DNA from: Methyloversatilis universalis
GTDB taxonomy: Bacteria > Pseudomonadota > Gammaproteobacteria > Methylococcales > Methylococcaceae
Direction of reading: 5' to 3'
Assembly: GCA_020723665.1 (NCBI GenBank)
Contig: DYIL01000006.1
Span: 1-64,000 of the forward strand
Length of the DNA: 64,000 bases
Made by a program: the position numbers and the translations under genes
Notes under the pieces: generated by a model
What the model was told of the DNA's origin: nothing
Seen by the model: only the letters and a program-made list of their open reading frames with translations
Databases searched by the model: none
Shown here: piece by piece, positions 20,312 through 28,557 of the stretch
Numbering within the stretch: position 1 is the stretch's first letter
How the letters are laid out: every line of letters begins with the position of its first letter

Positions 20312-21895
20312 ATGAACATTAGCCGCCGCAACTTTCTCCAGCTGACACTCGCTGCAAACGCGCTATCATTCCTTCGCACCGGCGCCAGTTTCGCCGAGAG
20401 CGAAACCACTCTGAAGCTGGGCAGGCCGGTCCCGTTCTCGTTCGAAATCTTGAAGGCGCTCGCGCGCGAACGGGCGGCCCACGACTACGTCGCACCGCCG
20501 CAGCCCGATCCCGAGATCGTCAAACAAATCGACTACGACGCGCACGGCAAGCTGCAATACCGAAAGGACGCCGCTCTCTGGGCCGATGGCGGCAGCAGCT
20601 ACCCGATCACGTTCCAGCATGTCGGGATGTTTTTCCCCAAGACGGTCAGCATGAACGTCGTCGAAAAGGGCATGGCGCGTGAAATCCGGTACGATCCCAA
20701 TCTCTTCACCATAGGACCGGGCCACGTGGCCAGCGCCCTACCGGCGAATCCCTCGGCCTTCGCCGGGTTCTGGGTGCATGAAAACCGCTTCAAGAAACCG
20801 GACTGGAAGAAGCGCGAGCCCTGCGTCACTTTTCTCGGCGCTTCGTATTTCCGCGCGCTCGGGGAACTCGGCCAAGTCGGCCTTTCCGCGCGCGGCATCG
20901 CGCTGAATCCGGGTCTGTCCAATCCGGAAGAATTTCCGGACTTCGTCTCGTTCTGGTTCGAAGGCGCGCGCAAAGCCGACGATCCCCTGATCGTCTACGC
21001 CTTGCTGGACGGCCCCAGCCTGAGCGGCGCCTACCGTTTCTCCATCAAGCGGACCAAGGGCGTGGTCATGGACATCGAGGCGGAGCTGTTCCTACGCAAA
21101 GATATCGATCGCTTAGGCCTGGCGCCGCTGACGTCCATGTACTGGTTCTCCGAAACCGTCAAGCCCGCCGCGGTCGACTGGCGCCCCGAAGTCCACGACT
21201 CCGACGGCCTTGCCCTATGGACCGGCACCGGCGAGCACATCTGGCGGCCGCTCAATAATCCTTCCCGCATTACGATATCCAGTTTTGTCGACAAGACGCC
21301 CAAGGGCTTCGGACTGCTGCAGCGCGACCGGGTGTTCGATCATTACCAGGACGGTGTACGTTACCATCTCCGACCCTCGGCCTGGGTCGAACCCCTCGGC
21401 GACTGGGGCGAAGGCGCGGTACAACTCACGGAAATTCCCACGGACGACGAAATACGCGACAACATCGTCGCAATGTGGGTACCTCGCGAACCGGCCGCGG
21501 CGGGCAAGACCTATCATCTCCGCTACCGCATCCACTGGCTGGCGGATGAACCCTACCCGACCCCGCTCGCCCGCTGCGTCGCCACCCGTCTCGGCAACGG
21601 CGGCCAACCCGGCAAACCGCGCCCCAAGGGCGTGCGCAAATTCACGGTCGAATTCATCGGCAAACCGCTCGCGAAACTGCCTTTCGGCGCAAAACCGAAG
21701 CCCGTCGTCACCGTGTCGCGTGGAGAACTCTCAAGGATCGAAATCGAAGCCGTGCCGGATGGCGTGGCCGGCCACTGGCGCACCCATTTCGACCTGGCCG
21801 TGGCGGGAACCGACCCCGTCGAGATGCGCTGCTATCTGCGCGTTAAAGACAAGGCAATGTCGGAGACCTGGCTCTATCAGTACCATCCGGCCTGA
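20312..21895 (+). CDS. opgD: OpgD-type periplasmic glucan protein
   Basis: 527 residues, Tat-exported periplasmic protein of the OpgG/OpgD family involved in osmoregulated periplasmic glucan structure; in E. coli these proteins were assigned beta-1,2-glucanase activity (family GH186). The N-terminus MNISRRNFLQLTLAANA is a twin-arginine signal (SRRNFLQ). Family features include PVPFSFEILKALARERA, YDAHGKLQYRKDAALW and PITFQHVGMFF. Start chosen at the ATG 20312; the track start at 20261 adds residues before the Tat motif. No opgH glucosyltransferase is nearby. With the GH94 gene 6 kb upstream it suggests beta-glucan turnover. Confidence 0.9.
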   Translation: MNISRRNFLQLTLAANALSFLRTGASFAESETTLKLGRPVPFSFEILKALARERAAHDYVAPPQPDPEIVKQIDYDAHGKLQYRKDAALWADGGSSYPITFQHVGMFFPKTVSMNVVEKGMAREIRYDPNLFTIGPGHVASALPANPSAFAGFWVHENRFKKPDWKKREPCVTFLGASYFRALGELGQVGLSARGIALNPGLSNPEEFPDFVSFWFEGARKADDPLIVYALLDGPSLSGAYRFSIKRTKGVVMDIEAELFLRKDIDRLGLAPLTSMYWFSETVKPAAVDWRPEVHDSDGLALWTGTGEHIWRPLNNPSRITISSFVDKTPKGFGLLQRDRVFDHYQDGVRYHLRPSAWVEPLGDWGEGAVQLTEIPTDDEIRDNIVAMWVPREPAAAGKTYHLRYRIHWLADEPYPTPLARCVATRLGNGGQPGKPRPKGVRKFTVEFIGKPLAKLPFGAKPKPVVTVSRGELSRIEIEAVPDGVAGHWRTHFDLAVAGTDPVEMRCYLRVKDKAMSETWLYQYHPA

Positions 21896-21974
21896 ATCGA
21901 GGACCCGGCGCAAGCCGCTTGCCGCTGGCGTTCTACGGGATCGAGGAATTGCCGCAAGAAAAAAGTATTTCCTA

Positions 21975-22300
21975 AAGGAAGCTCTGATTAAGTTTCCAGT
22001 GGGAAAAGCGAACAGTGCAACTGTTTGATCTAAGAGCCTATCCCAATAGGCTTAAGAAATCCTTCGACAAGCCTGTCCTGAGCCAAGTCGAAGGGCTCGG
22101 GGCGAACGGCCTATTGGGACAGGCTCCAAAAGGGCCCTCGCCCAAGCCCATCACGCCGCGCTTTCCCTGTTGGGAGCCGCAAGCGGCGCTTACCCGTGCG
22201 CCCGTTCGCCGGGAGCGAACGCCAACGTGCGAAGCACGGCCCTTCGACAGGCTCAGGACAGGTTTGTCCCAGCGGGAGAGGGCTTATTCAGAGTTTCCTT
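21975..22300. repeat. Family 1 inverted-repeat element carrying a nested family 2 element
   Basis: Left end AAGGAAGCTCTGATTAAGT at 21975, right end ending TTCAGAGTTTCCTT at 22300, about 326 bp. A complete 95-bp family 2 repeat lies inside at 22033-22127, showing that one family inserted into the other. The remaining interior includes CTTACCCGTGCGCCC-type and GACAGGCTCAGGACAGG-type tracts. Confidence 0.7.
22033..22127. repeat. Family 2 inverted-repeat element, 95 bp, nested
   Basis: Starts AGAGCCTATCCCAATAGGC and ends GCCTATTGGGACAGGCTCC. Same length (95 bp) as the copies at 36229-36323 and 51582-51676, but the interior is in the opposite orientation. The ends form long imperfect inverted repeats. 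Confidence 0.8.
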
Positions 22301-22332
22301 GATCATCTCGGTAAATGGATAAAGTCGAGTCA

Positions 22333-22401
22333 AGAGCCAATATCGTTAGGCCATTCGCGCTGAGCCTGTTAAAGGCTTTAGGACCTACCGGGATAGGCGC
22401 T
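22333..22401. repeat. Degenerate family 2 element at the moxR stop codon
   Basis: Begins AGAGCCAATATCGTTAGGC and ends CCGGGATAGGCGCT, a 69-bp decayed version of family 2. Its right edge overlaps the moxR stop codon (CTA at 22400-22402 on the plus strand), so the insertion may have set the C-terminus of MoxR. Confidence 0.45.
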
Positions 22402-23404
22402 AAGGCACGGCCACTCGGCGGAGCAGTTCCTGGATGACGCGGTCGGACGACACGCCTTCCGCTTCGGCCTCATAGCTCAGGATCAAGCGATGGCGCAAGA
22501 CGTCCGGAGCGATGGACTGGATATCCTCGGGCATCACATAATCGCGTCCGTACAGCCAGGCGCGGGCGCGGGCGCAGCGGTCCAGGGCGATGCTGGCACG
22601 GGGACTCGCGCCGTATTGCAGCCAGCGCTCCAGCTCCTTACCGTAGGCGCCGGGATTGCGGGTGCTCAGCACCAGTTGCAGCAGGTATTCCTCGAGGCTG
22701 TCGGCCATATAAAGATCGAGCACTTCCTGCCGCGCCGTAAACAGGGTCTCTTGGCTGACGGACTCGAACGCTGTTTCGGCGCCGGCACGCCCGCGCCGGG
22801 ATTCTTCCCGCACCAGCCGCAGAATCGCACGCTCGTACTGGGCTTCCGGATAACCGATCCGGATATACAGCATGAAACGGTCCAACTGCGCCTCGGGCAG
22901 CGGATAGGTTCCTTCCTGTTCGATGGGATTTTGCGTTGCCATCACCATGAACAGATCCGGCAGCTTGTAGGTCACGCGGCCGACGGTGATCTGGCGTTCC
23001 GCCATCGCTTCGAGCAGGGACGACTGCACCTTGGCCGGCGAACGATTGATCTCGTCCGCCAGCACCAGGTTGTGGAACAACGGTCCCGGCTGAAAATGGA
23101 ACGAACCGTCCTGAGGGCGATAGATCTCGGTACCGGTAAGATCGGCCGGCAGCAAATCCGGGGTAAATTGAATGCGGTGAAAATCGCCCTCGACAGCCCG
23201 ACTCAGCACGTTGATCGCCCGAGTCTTGGCGAGGCCGGGCGCACCTTCCACGAGAATGTGCCCGTCCGCGAGCAGCGCGATCAGCATACGTTCGATCAGA
23301 GTATCCTGTCCGATAACCTGGGCCGCCACGAATTGGAAGAGGCGTTGCACATCCTGTTGAGCGGGCGATAAAGTCCTTTCGGAAACCTCGTTCTCTTGCA
23401 ACAT
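22400..23404 (-). CDS. MoxR-family AAA+ ATPase
   Basis: 334 residues from the ATG at 23404 (MLQENEV); the track start at 23476 is upstream and less likely. MoxR ATPases are chaperone-like AAA+ proteins that usually act with von Willebrand factor A domain proteins to mature enzyme complexes or control envelope stress. Seen: Walker A variant VEGAPGLAKTR, Walker B LVLADEINRSPAKVQ, sensor region FMVMATQNPIEQEGTYPLPEAQLDRFM, and the C-terminal lid with GASPRASIAL. The usual DUF58 and VWA partner genes are not adjacent, as the next gene downstream lies beyond repeat elements. Confidence 0.92.
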   Translation of the reverse strand: MLQENEVSERTLSPAQQDVQRLFQFVAAQVIGQDTLIERMLIALLADGHILVEGAPGLAKTRAINVLSRAVEGDFHRIQFTPDLLPADLTGTEIYRPQDGSFHFQPGPLFHNLVLADEINRSPAKVQSSLLEAMAERQITVGRVTYKLPDLFMVMATQNPIEQEGTYPLPEAQLDRFMLYIRIGYPEAQYERAILRLVREESRRGRAGAETAFESVSQETLFTARQEVLDLYMADSLEEYLLQLVLSTRNPGAYGKELERWLQYGASPRASIALDRCARARAWLYGRDYVMPEDIQSIAPDVLRHRLILSYEAEAEGVSSDRVIQELLRRVAVP

Positions 23405-23518
23405 GAGTAAGGTACATCCCTCTTGAGTGATTCGCTTCGCTGGCGCTTTAAAACGATGGATTATAATTGAACTCATCGCCCCGCTGCGCGGATTGCTTCG
23501 ATTCCGGCCTTTCCGAAC

Positions 23519-24349
23519 ATGAACGATACTCCGACTGTTCCGATTTTGATTCCGGCCGGCCGGCGCGCGCTCGTGCTGATTTGCGCCTTATTGGCCTCGT
23601 GCACGACCTACGACGACCGCATTCCGCCGGTACCGCTGCCGGCGTTGAGCCGCAATCATGCGGATGTGAACGGCGCGCGTGTGGCGGCGGAGGCTTATGC
23701 CGATCCCGATCAGGCGGAGCGAGCGTTCGGATTCGACATCCGCGACGCCGGATTGCTGCCGGTGCGTCTCATCATCGACAATCAAAGCACGAGCGTGGTC
23801 ATGGTCAACCCGCAACAGACGTTTCTGATCGATCGGGAAGGCCAGGCGTGGCCGCTCTTGACCGGCGAGCAGGCTTATAACCGCGTGGCCAGCGCGGTTC
23901 ATGTCGGTACCTTGGTCGGCAATGCAAGCCGGGGCGGCGTGTGGGGCGCGAGCGCCGGCGCCCTCACTTCCTTCGCTATCGGCCTGATCCTAGGCGGCGG
24001 ACTCAGCAACAATTTAGCCGAGGACGCCGCATTTGGTTCGCCGTTATGGGTCGAGATGATGCGGACCTTGCGACTCAGCAACAATTTAGCCGAGCACGCC
24101 GCATTTGGAGCGGGCGTCGGGGCGTTCGTCGGCGGCCGCCAGGACACCCTTGGTCTGGAAGACCGGATACGCCGTGACCTGATCTCAAAATCGCTGCGCA
24201 ATCAGCGATTGCAGCCCGGCGAACTGGCTTACGGCTATTTGTTTTTTCCCGGAAAAGACGAGGCCCGAAGCGCCAGTGCTCTGCGCATCGGGCTGGAATT
24301 GGACGGTTACCCGGAAGTCGTCAGCCTGCCGCTAAGACCGCCGCGCTGA
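23519..24349 (+). CDS. Putative lipoprotein with glycine-rich segment and internal duplication
   Basis: 276 residues with an N-terminal hydrophobic signal ending in a lipobox-like LLASC. The middle has a domain with DAGLLPVRLIIDNQS and then a glycine-rich membrane-active stretch (GVWGASAGALTSFAIGLILGGG ... GAGVGAFVGG). Between the two halves, LSNNLAEDAAFG is repeated as LSNNLAEHAAFG 24 residues later because of a 72-bp in-frame duplication or insertion. The C-terminus (LAYGYLFFPGKDEAR) resembles domains of other proteobacterial envelope proteins, but no name can be given. It diverges from moxR. Confidence 0.75.
   Translation: MNDTPTVPILIPAGRRALVLICALLASCTTYDDRIPPVPLPALSRNHADVNGARVAAEAYADPDQAERAFGFDIRDAGLLPVRLIIDNQSTSVVMVNPQQTFLIDREGQAWPLLTGEQAYNRVASAVHVGTLVGNASRGGVWGASAGALTSFAIGLILGGGLSNNLAEDAAFGSPLWVEMMRTLRLSNNLAEHAAFGAGVGAFVGGRQDTLGLEDRIRRDLISKSLRNQRLQPGELAYGYLFFPGKDEARSASALRIGLELDGYPEVVSLPLRPPR
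24000..24108 (+). repeat. Direct repeat of 37 bp with 72-bp period inside a coding region
   Basis: GACTCAGCAACAATTTAGCC-type sequence of 37 bp at 24000-24036 recurs at 24072-24108 with one mismatch (GAGGACG versus GAGCACG). The 35 bp between encode a unique SPLWVEMMRTLR segment. The period is a multiple of three, so the frame is kept. Confidence 0.85.
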
Positions 24350-24363
24350 TCCCCGCCGCGTGG

Positions 24364-25641
24364 TCAACGGCCTATCGCACGGTAACCGATGTCGGTGCGG
24401 TAATGCATGTTTTTCCAATGGATTTTTCGCACCTGTTGGTACGCTTTCCGCTGAGCCTCCAAGACGGTATCGCCTAAGGCGCACACACAAAGGACGCGCC
24501 CGCCGGCCGTAACGATCTTGCCGTCCGAGCGCGCCGTACCGGCATGAAAGACTTTGCTATCGGCCTGGTCCCTTTCCGGCAAGCCCTCGATTTCATCGCC
24601 TTTGTCGTAACCGAAGGGGTATCCCCCCGCCGCCAATACCACACCGAGTGCCGCGCGCTCGTCCCACACGGCGCTGGCCCGACTCAAGCGCCCTTCCACT
24701 GCGCCGAGACACAGATCGACCAGATCGCTCTTGAGCCGCATCATGATCGGCTGGGTTTCGGGGTCGCCGAACCGGCAGTTGTACTCGAGCACTTTAGGCG
24801 TGCCTTCCGGCGTGATCATCAACCCGGCATAAAGAAAGCCGGAGTAAGGGATGCCGTCCGCCGCCATTCCGCGCAGCGTGGGCTCGATCACGTCCTTCAT
24901 GATGCGATCATGGATTTCCGGCGTCACCACCGGGGCCGGCGAATAAGCGCCCATACCGCCGGTATTGGGGCCATGGTCCCCGTCATCCCGCGCCTTGTGA
25001 TCCTGGGACGTCGCCATGGGCAGGACGTCCAGCCCGTTCGCCATGACAATGAAGCTGGCTTCTTCGCCCTTCAGGAATTCCTCGATCACGACTCTATGGC
25101 CCGCAGAACCGAAGGCATTGCCCGACAACATATCGGTCACGGCATCTACCGCCTCCTGTTCCGACTGAGCGATCACCACGCCCTTGCCCGCGGCCAATCC
25201 GTCCGCCTTGATCACGATGGGTGAACCCTTTTGCCGGATGTAGGCGACCGCCTCGTCAAGCGCCGTGAACGTCCGGTATTCCGCGGTCGGAATGCCATGG
25301 CGCGCCAAGAAATCCTTGCAAAAGGCCTTGGATCCCTCGAGCTGCGCGGCAAGCCGGGTAGGCCCGAAGCACTTGAGCCCCGCCGCGCTGAAGGCGTCGA
25401 CGATGCCGGCGACCAAGGGAGCCTCGGGACCTACGATCGTAAGATCGATGGCCTGCTCCTTAGCGAAGGCCAATAAGGCCGGAATATCCTCGGCCGCAAT
25501 CGGAATGTTTTCCATTTTCGGTTCGGCAGCCGTTCCGGCATTACCCGGCGCGACGAAAATCTCCTCTACTTTGGGAGACTGCGCCGCTTTCCACGCCAAA
25601 GCATGCTCCCGCCCGCCACCACCGACAATCAGTACTTTCAT
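24364..25641 (-). CDS. purD: Phosphoribosylamine-glycine ligase
   Basis: Second step of de novo purine synthesis: joins glycine to phosphoribosylamine using ATP. The 425-residue ATP-grasp enzyme has the N-terminal GGGGREHALAWK signature, ATP-binding KADGLAAGKGVVIA, the GGMGAYSPAPV segment and NCRFGDPETQ near the active site. Length matches E. coli PurD (429). It is the last gene of a minus-strand string (Grx-like, TM protein, marC, purD), beginning 4 bp after marC; purH is 18 kb away. Confidence 0.97.
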   Translation of the reverse strand: MKVLIVGGGGREHALAWKAAQSPKVEEIFVAPGNAGTAAEPKMENIPIAAEDIPALLAFAKEQAIDLTIVGPEAPLVAGIVDAFSAAGLKCFGPTRLAAQLEGSKAFCKDFLARHGIPTAEYRTFTALDEAVAYIRQKGSPIVIKADGLAAGKGVVIAQSEQEAVDAVTDMLSGNAFGSAGHRVVIEEFLKGEEASFIVMANGLDVLPMATSQDHKARDDGDHGPNTGGMGAYSPAPVVTPEIHDRIMKDVIEPTLRGMAADGIPYSGFLYAGLMITPEGTPKVLEYNCRFGDPETQPIMMRLKSDLVDLCLGAVEGRLSRASAVWDERAALGVVLAAGGYPFGYDKGDEIEGLPERDQADSKVFHAGTARSDGKIVTAGGRVLCVCALGDTVLEAQRKAYQQVRKIHWKNMHYRTDIGYRAIGR

Positions 25642-25645
25642 GGTC

Positions 25646-26305
25646 TTATCGCGTTTGATTTAAAGGATGAACTAAAGAAACGTAAAAACCCGCTATGCCG
25701 TTGAGAACGAATTGCACCGCAAGCGCTGCCAGCACGATGCCCAGCACGCGGGTCACGATATGCACCTTGCTTTCGCCGAGGTATCCGGTAACGATTTCGC
25801 TGACGTACAACAGCAACCACGTGATCAGATAAATCGCCGCGATCACGCCGGCAAGAACGGTCAAACGGCGCGCGTCACCGCCGGCTCGGTTGGCGAGCAG
25901 CAGAACGGCGGTGATGGTGCCGGGGCCGGACAGCAAAGGAATCGCTAGCGGAAAAATCGCGATGTCTTCGCCGGCGGCGCGCTTTTCCTCCGTTTTAGGA
26001 GCCTGAAGTCCGGCGCGCTGCCCGAACAGCATGGGCATCGCCGTCACGAACAGGAGGATGCCGCCGCTGATCGCGAAGGCGTGCACGGTTACACCGAGAT
26101 GCGCAAGCACGTAGTGGCCGGCCAACAGAAAAAACACGGTTACGCCGAAAGCGATGAGCAGCGCGCGGCTCAGGGTCCTGCGCCGCTCTCGCCTTCCGAG
26201 CCCCTGGGTCAAGGCGATGAAAATAGGCGCCGCACCGGGCGGATCGACGACCACGGCCAGCGTCAGAAAAGCCGTCACCGCAAACTGAAACAAGCCTTGT
26301 TCCAT
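25646..26305 (-). CDS. MarC-family integral membrane protein
   Basis: 219 residues with about six membrane helices, typical of the MarC/SNARE-like (UPF0056) family; the physiological substrate of the family is unknown. Seen: FLTLAVVVDPPGAAPIFIALTQG at the N-terminus and FPLAIPLLSGPGTITAVLLL in the middle, both family hallmarks with conserved Pro-Gly pairs. The ATG at 26305 overlaps the upstream stop codon (TGATG), indicating translational coupling; the track start at 26308 is a TTG one codon earlier. Confidence 0.9.
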   Translation of the reverse strand: MEQGLFQFAVTAFLTLAVVVDPPGAAPIFIALTQGLGRRERRRTLSRALLIAFGVTVFFLLAGHYVLAHLGVTVHAFAISGGILLFVTAMPMLFGQRAGLQAPKTEEKRAAGEDIAIFPLAIPLLSGPGTITAVLLLANRAGGDARRLTVLAGVIAAIYLITWLLLYVSEIVTGYLGESKVHIVTRVLGIVLAALAVQFVLNGIAGFYVSLVHPLNQTR

Positions 26306-26820
26306 CAACCGTTCGGCTGGGCTTGAATGGACGTCAGAAACTTGATCCCGCCGCTTCCGCAGATCACATAGCGCACTTTCAGGCGGTTTCCCGGCGCGAA
26401 CAGCGCCGGCAGTTGGGGCCTTTTGTCTTCCGGCACGCTGTCCACATCCAAATAATATTTACTGGTCACGCCTTCCTCGTCAGTCAGCAGAACACCTTCT
26501 TCGTAGGCTTCGAAGATATCTTTTCCGCCCATTTCCTTGACGATCACCGCGTGTGCGTCCTTTTCGACCTCACAGCCCAGCCCGCCCTGCCCTGCGACCG
26601 CGATTTCGACCGCAGCCGGAACCTCCACCCGTGGCTCCAGAACCGGGACCCGGCCGGGTTCCTGTGGGGCCGGAAGAACCGGCGGAACCGCCCCCTCACT
26701 AGGAGGTTTTCTGCCAATCACGAACAGAACGGCCACGATGAGAACGACCAGTACGACGGCAATCGCCATCGCCCACCGGGACCACCCGGTCATCGACGCT
26801 CTCTGCTTTTCCGGCTCCAT
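26305..26820 (-). CDS. Single-pass membrane protein of unknown function
   Basis: 171 residues: short basic cytoplasmic N-terminus, one membrane helix (WAMAIAVVLVVLIVAVLFVIG, about residues 16-36), a proline-rich linker and a soluble C-terminal domain with two cysteines (LGCEVEKD and YVICGSGG) that could pair. Not recognised as a named family. It overlaps marC by one base and follows the glutaredoxin-like gene by 15 bp, so it belongs to that operon. The neighbouring redox protein makes a periplasmic disulfide possible, but this is speculation. Confidence 0.75.
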   Translation of the reverse strand: MEPEKQRASMTGWSRWAMAIAVVLVVLIVAVLFVIGRKPPSEGAVPPVLPAPQEPGRVPVLEPRVEVPAAVEIAVAGQGGLGCEVEKDAHAVIVKEMGGKDIFEAYEEGVLLTDEEGVTSKYYLDVDSVPEDKRPQLPALFAPGNRLKVRYVICGSGGIKFLTSIQAQPNG

Positions 26821-26835
26821 ATCTCGTCCCTTCTA

Positions 26836-27417
26836 TCAATCAAATGAAATCTCAAATCCTGTAAACGCCGCCAAAACCGGTGGGAAGAAAATGCCAATTC
26901 GAATTTGCCGGCATTCATCCGGGCAGGTCTGTCTGCGGTTTATCGACACACTCGAATTCGAAGGTCCAATACCGGCATCGATCAGCATTGCCTCGAATTT
27001 CGCCGGCGAAAAACCGGTCATTTTTTCTTTGCCGATCAGAATGACCGGCACGGCTCTACCGCCAAGCCGGTCGAATTTCGTCCTGGCGGACTGGGACTTT
27101 TCGATATCGAGTTCATCGTAAGCAATGCCGTGACCGGTCATATACAACTTGGCCTTCCGGCATACGTCGCACCATTCGGTGGTGAAGATCGTCGCTTTCC
27201 GCGATGCCGTCGAGTCTCCGACCGACGAAACTTCGGCCGGGCCCGCGTAAGAGTCGATCTTGACGACCTCGACCTTCGTGCTGTTCCCGCCTTCCGAAGG
27301 ACTGTCGGTATACGTCACCTTCCCATCGGGACCAATAAGCTCGTAAACCTCGGCATGGCCCGCCGGACCAAAGCCAAGGACAAAGAACATAAACGCGAAG
27401 GACAAGCTTTTGCTCAC
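26836..27417 (-). CDS. Secreted DUF4124-glutaredoxin fusion protein
   Basis: About 193 residues from a GTG at 27417 (SKSLSFAFMFFVLG signal peptide ending GHA); the track ATG at 27462 adds 15 residues before the signal and is the alternative. After the signal comes a DUF4124-like segment (EVYELIGPDGKVTYTDSP), then a glutaredoxin fold with active site TTEWCDVCRKAK (CxxC), cis-proline region RAVPVILIG and KMTGFSPAKFEAML. A C-terminal tail adds a second pair, TCPDEC, and ends with hydrophobic residues. Probably a periplasmic thiol oxidoreductase; partner unknown. First gene of the marC-purD string. Confidence 0.78.
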   Translation of the reverse strand: MSKSLSFAFMFFVLGFGPAGHAEVYELIGPDGKVTYTDSPSEGGNSTKVEVVKIDSYAGPAEVSSVGDSTASRKATIFTTEWCDVCRKAKLYMTGHGIAYDELDIEKSQSARTKFDRLGGRAVPVILIGKEKMTGFSPAKFEAMLIDAGIGPSNSSVSINRRQTCPDECRQIRIGIFFPPVLAAFTGFEISFD

Positions 27418-27966
27418 GCTCTCTCCGGTAAATAGTGGGTTATTCGCATTGCCTATCGTCATAAACCCCTTTCGCTCGGTGCCAAAACGGCAGGCGAGAT
27501 ACGGCTCGGGAACCGCCTAACCGATGGCGACGTGCCGCTCGCGTCCCAGCCAGATGAATGGCGTGGGGACGGCATTCCACCGGCACGCGCCCAATCCGCC
27601 GCCGTCACTGTGACCGTGGTGAGCAGACGCATCGGATGCTTCTGAGGACGGGACATAACGGCTACCTCCACTCAGTGACTTCGACACTCAGCTTAGCGGA
27701 CCTTACCCGTAATCGCTACATACAAAGCCAATGACCCTCTAGTTGCAGCTTGAGTGGACAATGCGCGTGACAAATTTACCGCCAGACCCAACAGCGCGGC
27801 GGAACCTGACGGGAAACGGGCTCCAAACCCCGCGTCCAGAACAGAGATGATGGAACGGGTGGGATGCCTCGCCAACGCCGGTGTGATGTCATGCTCATCG
27901 GCTACCAGGGTGTGTTCGAAACCGCTGACAACGCCGCCTTTTCGATCAAGGCACGCCGAAACGGAT
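27418..27966. other. Decayed region between the Grx-like gene and the AAA remnant
   Basis: About 550 bp with only short, unsupported frames (60-88 codons) on both strands. Continuous with the AAA ATPase remnant on its right and probably debris of the same or a neighbouring gene, but no further homology was recognised. Confidence 0.45.
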
Positions 27967-28158
27967 TCATGGGGCCACCCTGTTCCATTCGATGCGCCGC
28001 TCCGCCGACAACACGGTTTGTTTCAGCGCCAGCAGCAAATGCCCGAGGCTGCTTTTATCCGCACCGTTGGCGCCGGAAATCACCGTCAGGGGTGCTAGGC
28101 GAATCTCCCCGGTCTCCTTCTAGGCTTTGAAATTGTTGATGCGAAGTAAAGTCAGCAT
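27967..28158 (-). pseudogene. Remnant of an AAA-family ATPase (N-terminal part)
   Basis: Starting at the ATG 28158 the minus strand reads MLTLLRINNFKA, a stop codon, then KETGEIRLAPLTVISGAN, GADKSSLGHLLLALKQTVLS and a second stop at 27967. This is the N-terminus of RecF-like or OLD-like AAA ATPases, which normally read LRIxNFKAF...LTVISGxNGSGKSSL. The Walker A is damaged (GANGADKSS, Gly to Asp at the critical site) and there is an in-frame stop, so it cannot make a working ATPase. Nothing recognisable remains of the C-terminal ABC signature. Too fragmented for the ORF track. Confidence 0.7.
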
Positions 28159-28282
28159 CAGTGAAAATCTCCGTTATGTAATCGGTCCTGACCCACTAGT
28201 GTCAGGCCCACGAAACTGGCGGGAAGATGGTCCAGCCTGTTTCGTACTCCCGGCAGTCCTTGATTCGGTCTTCTTTTTCTTT

Positions 28283-28357
28283 AATGAAGCTCTGATTAAG
28301 TCCTTCGACAGGCCTGTCGAAGGGCGTGAACGGAATCAACTTGTTCAGAGTTTCCTT
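28283..28357. repeat. Short family 1 inverted-repeat element
   Basis: 75 bp: left end AATGAAGCTCTGATTAAGT, right end ACTTGTTCAGAGTTTCCTT, short core CCTTCGACAGGCCTGTCGAAGG. A minimal version of the element seen at 5791-5975. Confidence 0.75.
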
Positions 28358-28557
28358 AAAGCCACTCTTCGACGAAGAAGCGTGACAGAGCAACTTCCTA
28401 CATGGTCGTAGCCGGAACATCTTCGAAACAACGTCTGTCTCAAGTCAAAACTCCATCAAGAAGGAAGAATCCCATGTTCACCGGCGGACCGCTCCCAGCG
28501 TTCGGGCGCTTTGAATCGCTTCTGCTCCGGCGGAAAAACAAGACAAGGAGGCTAGAC

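Noticed and set aside
22033-22300. Clustered short palindromes considered as a CRISPR-like array
   Set aside because: Units are inverted repeats of two nested elements, not evenly spaced direct repeats with unique spacers; no cas genes nearby.
27459-27671. 70-codon minus-strand frame
   Set aside because: No motif, no convincing ribosome site, located in decayed sequence.
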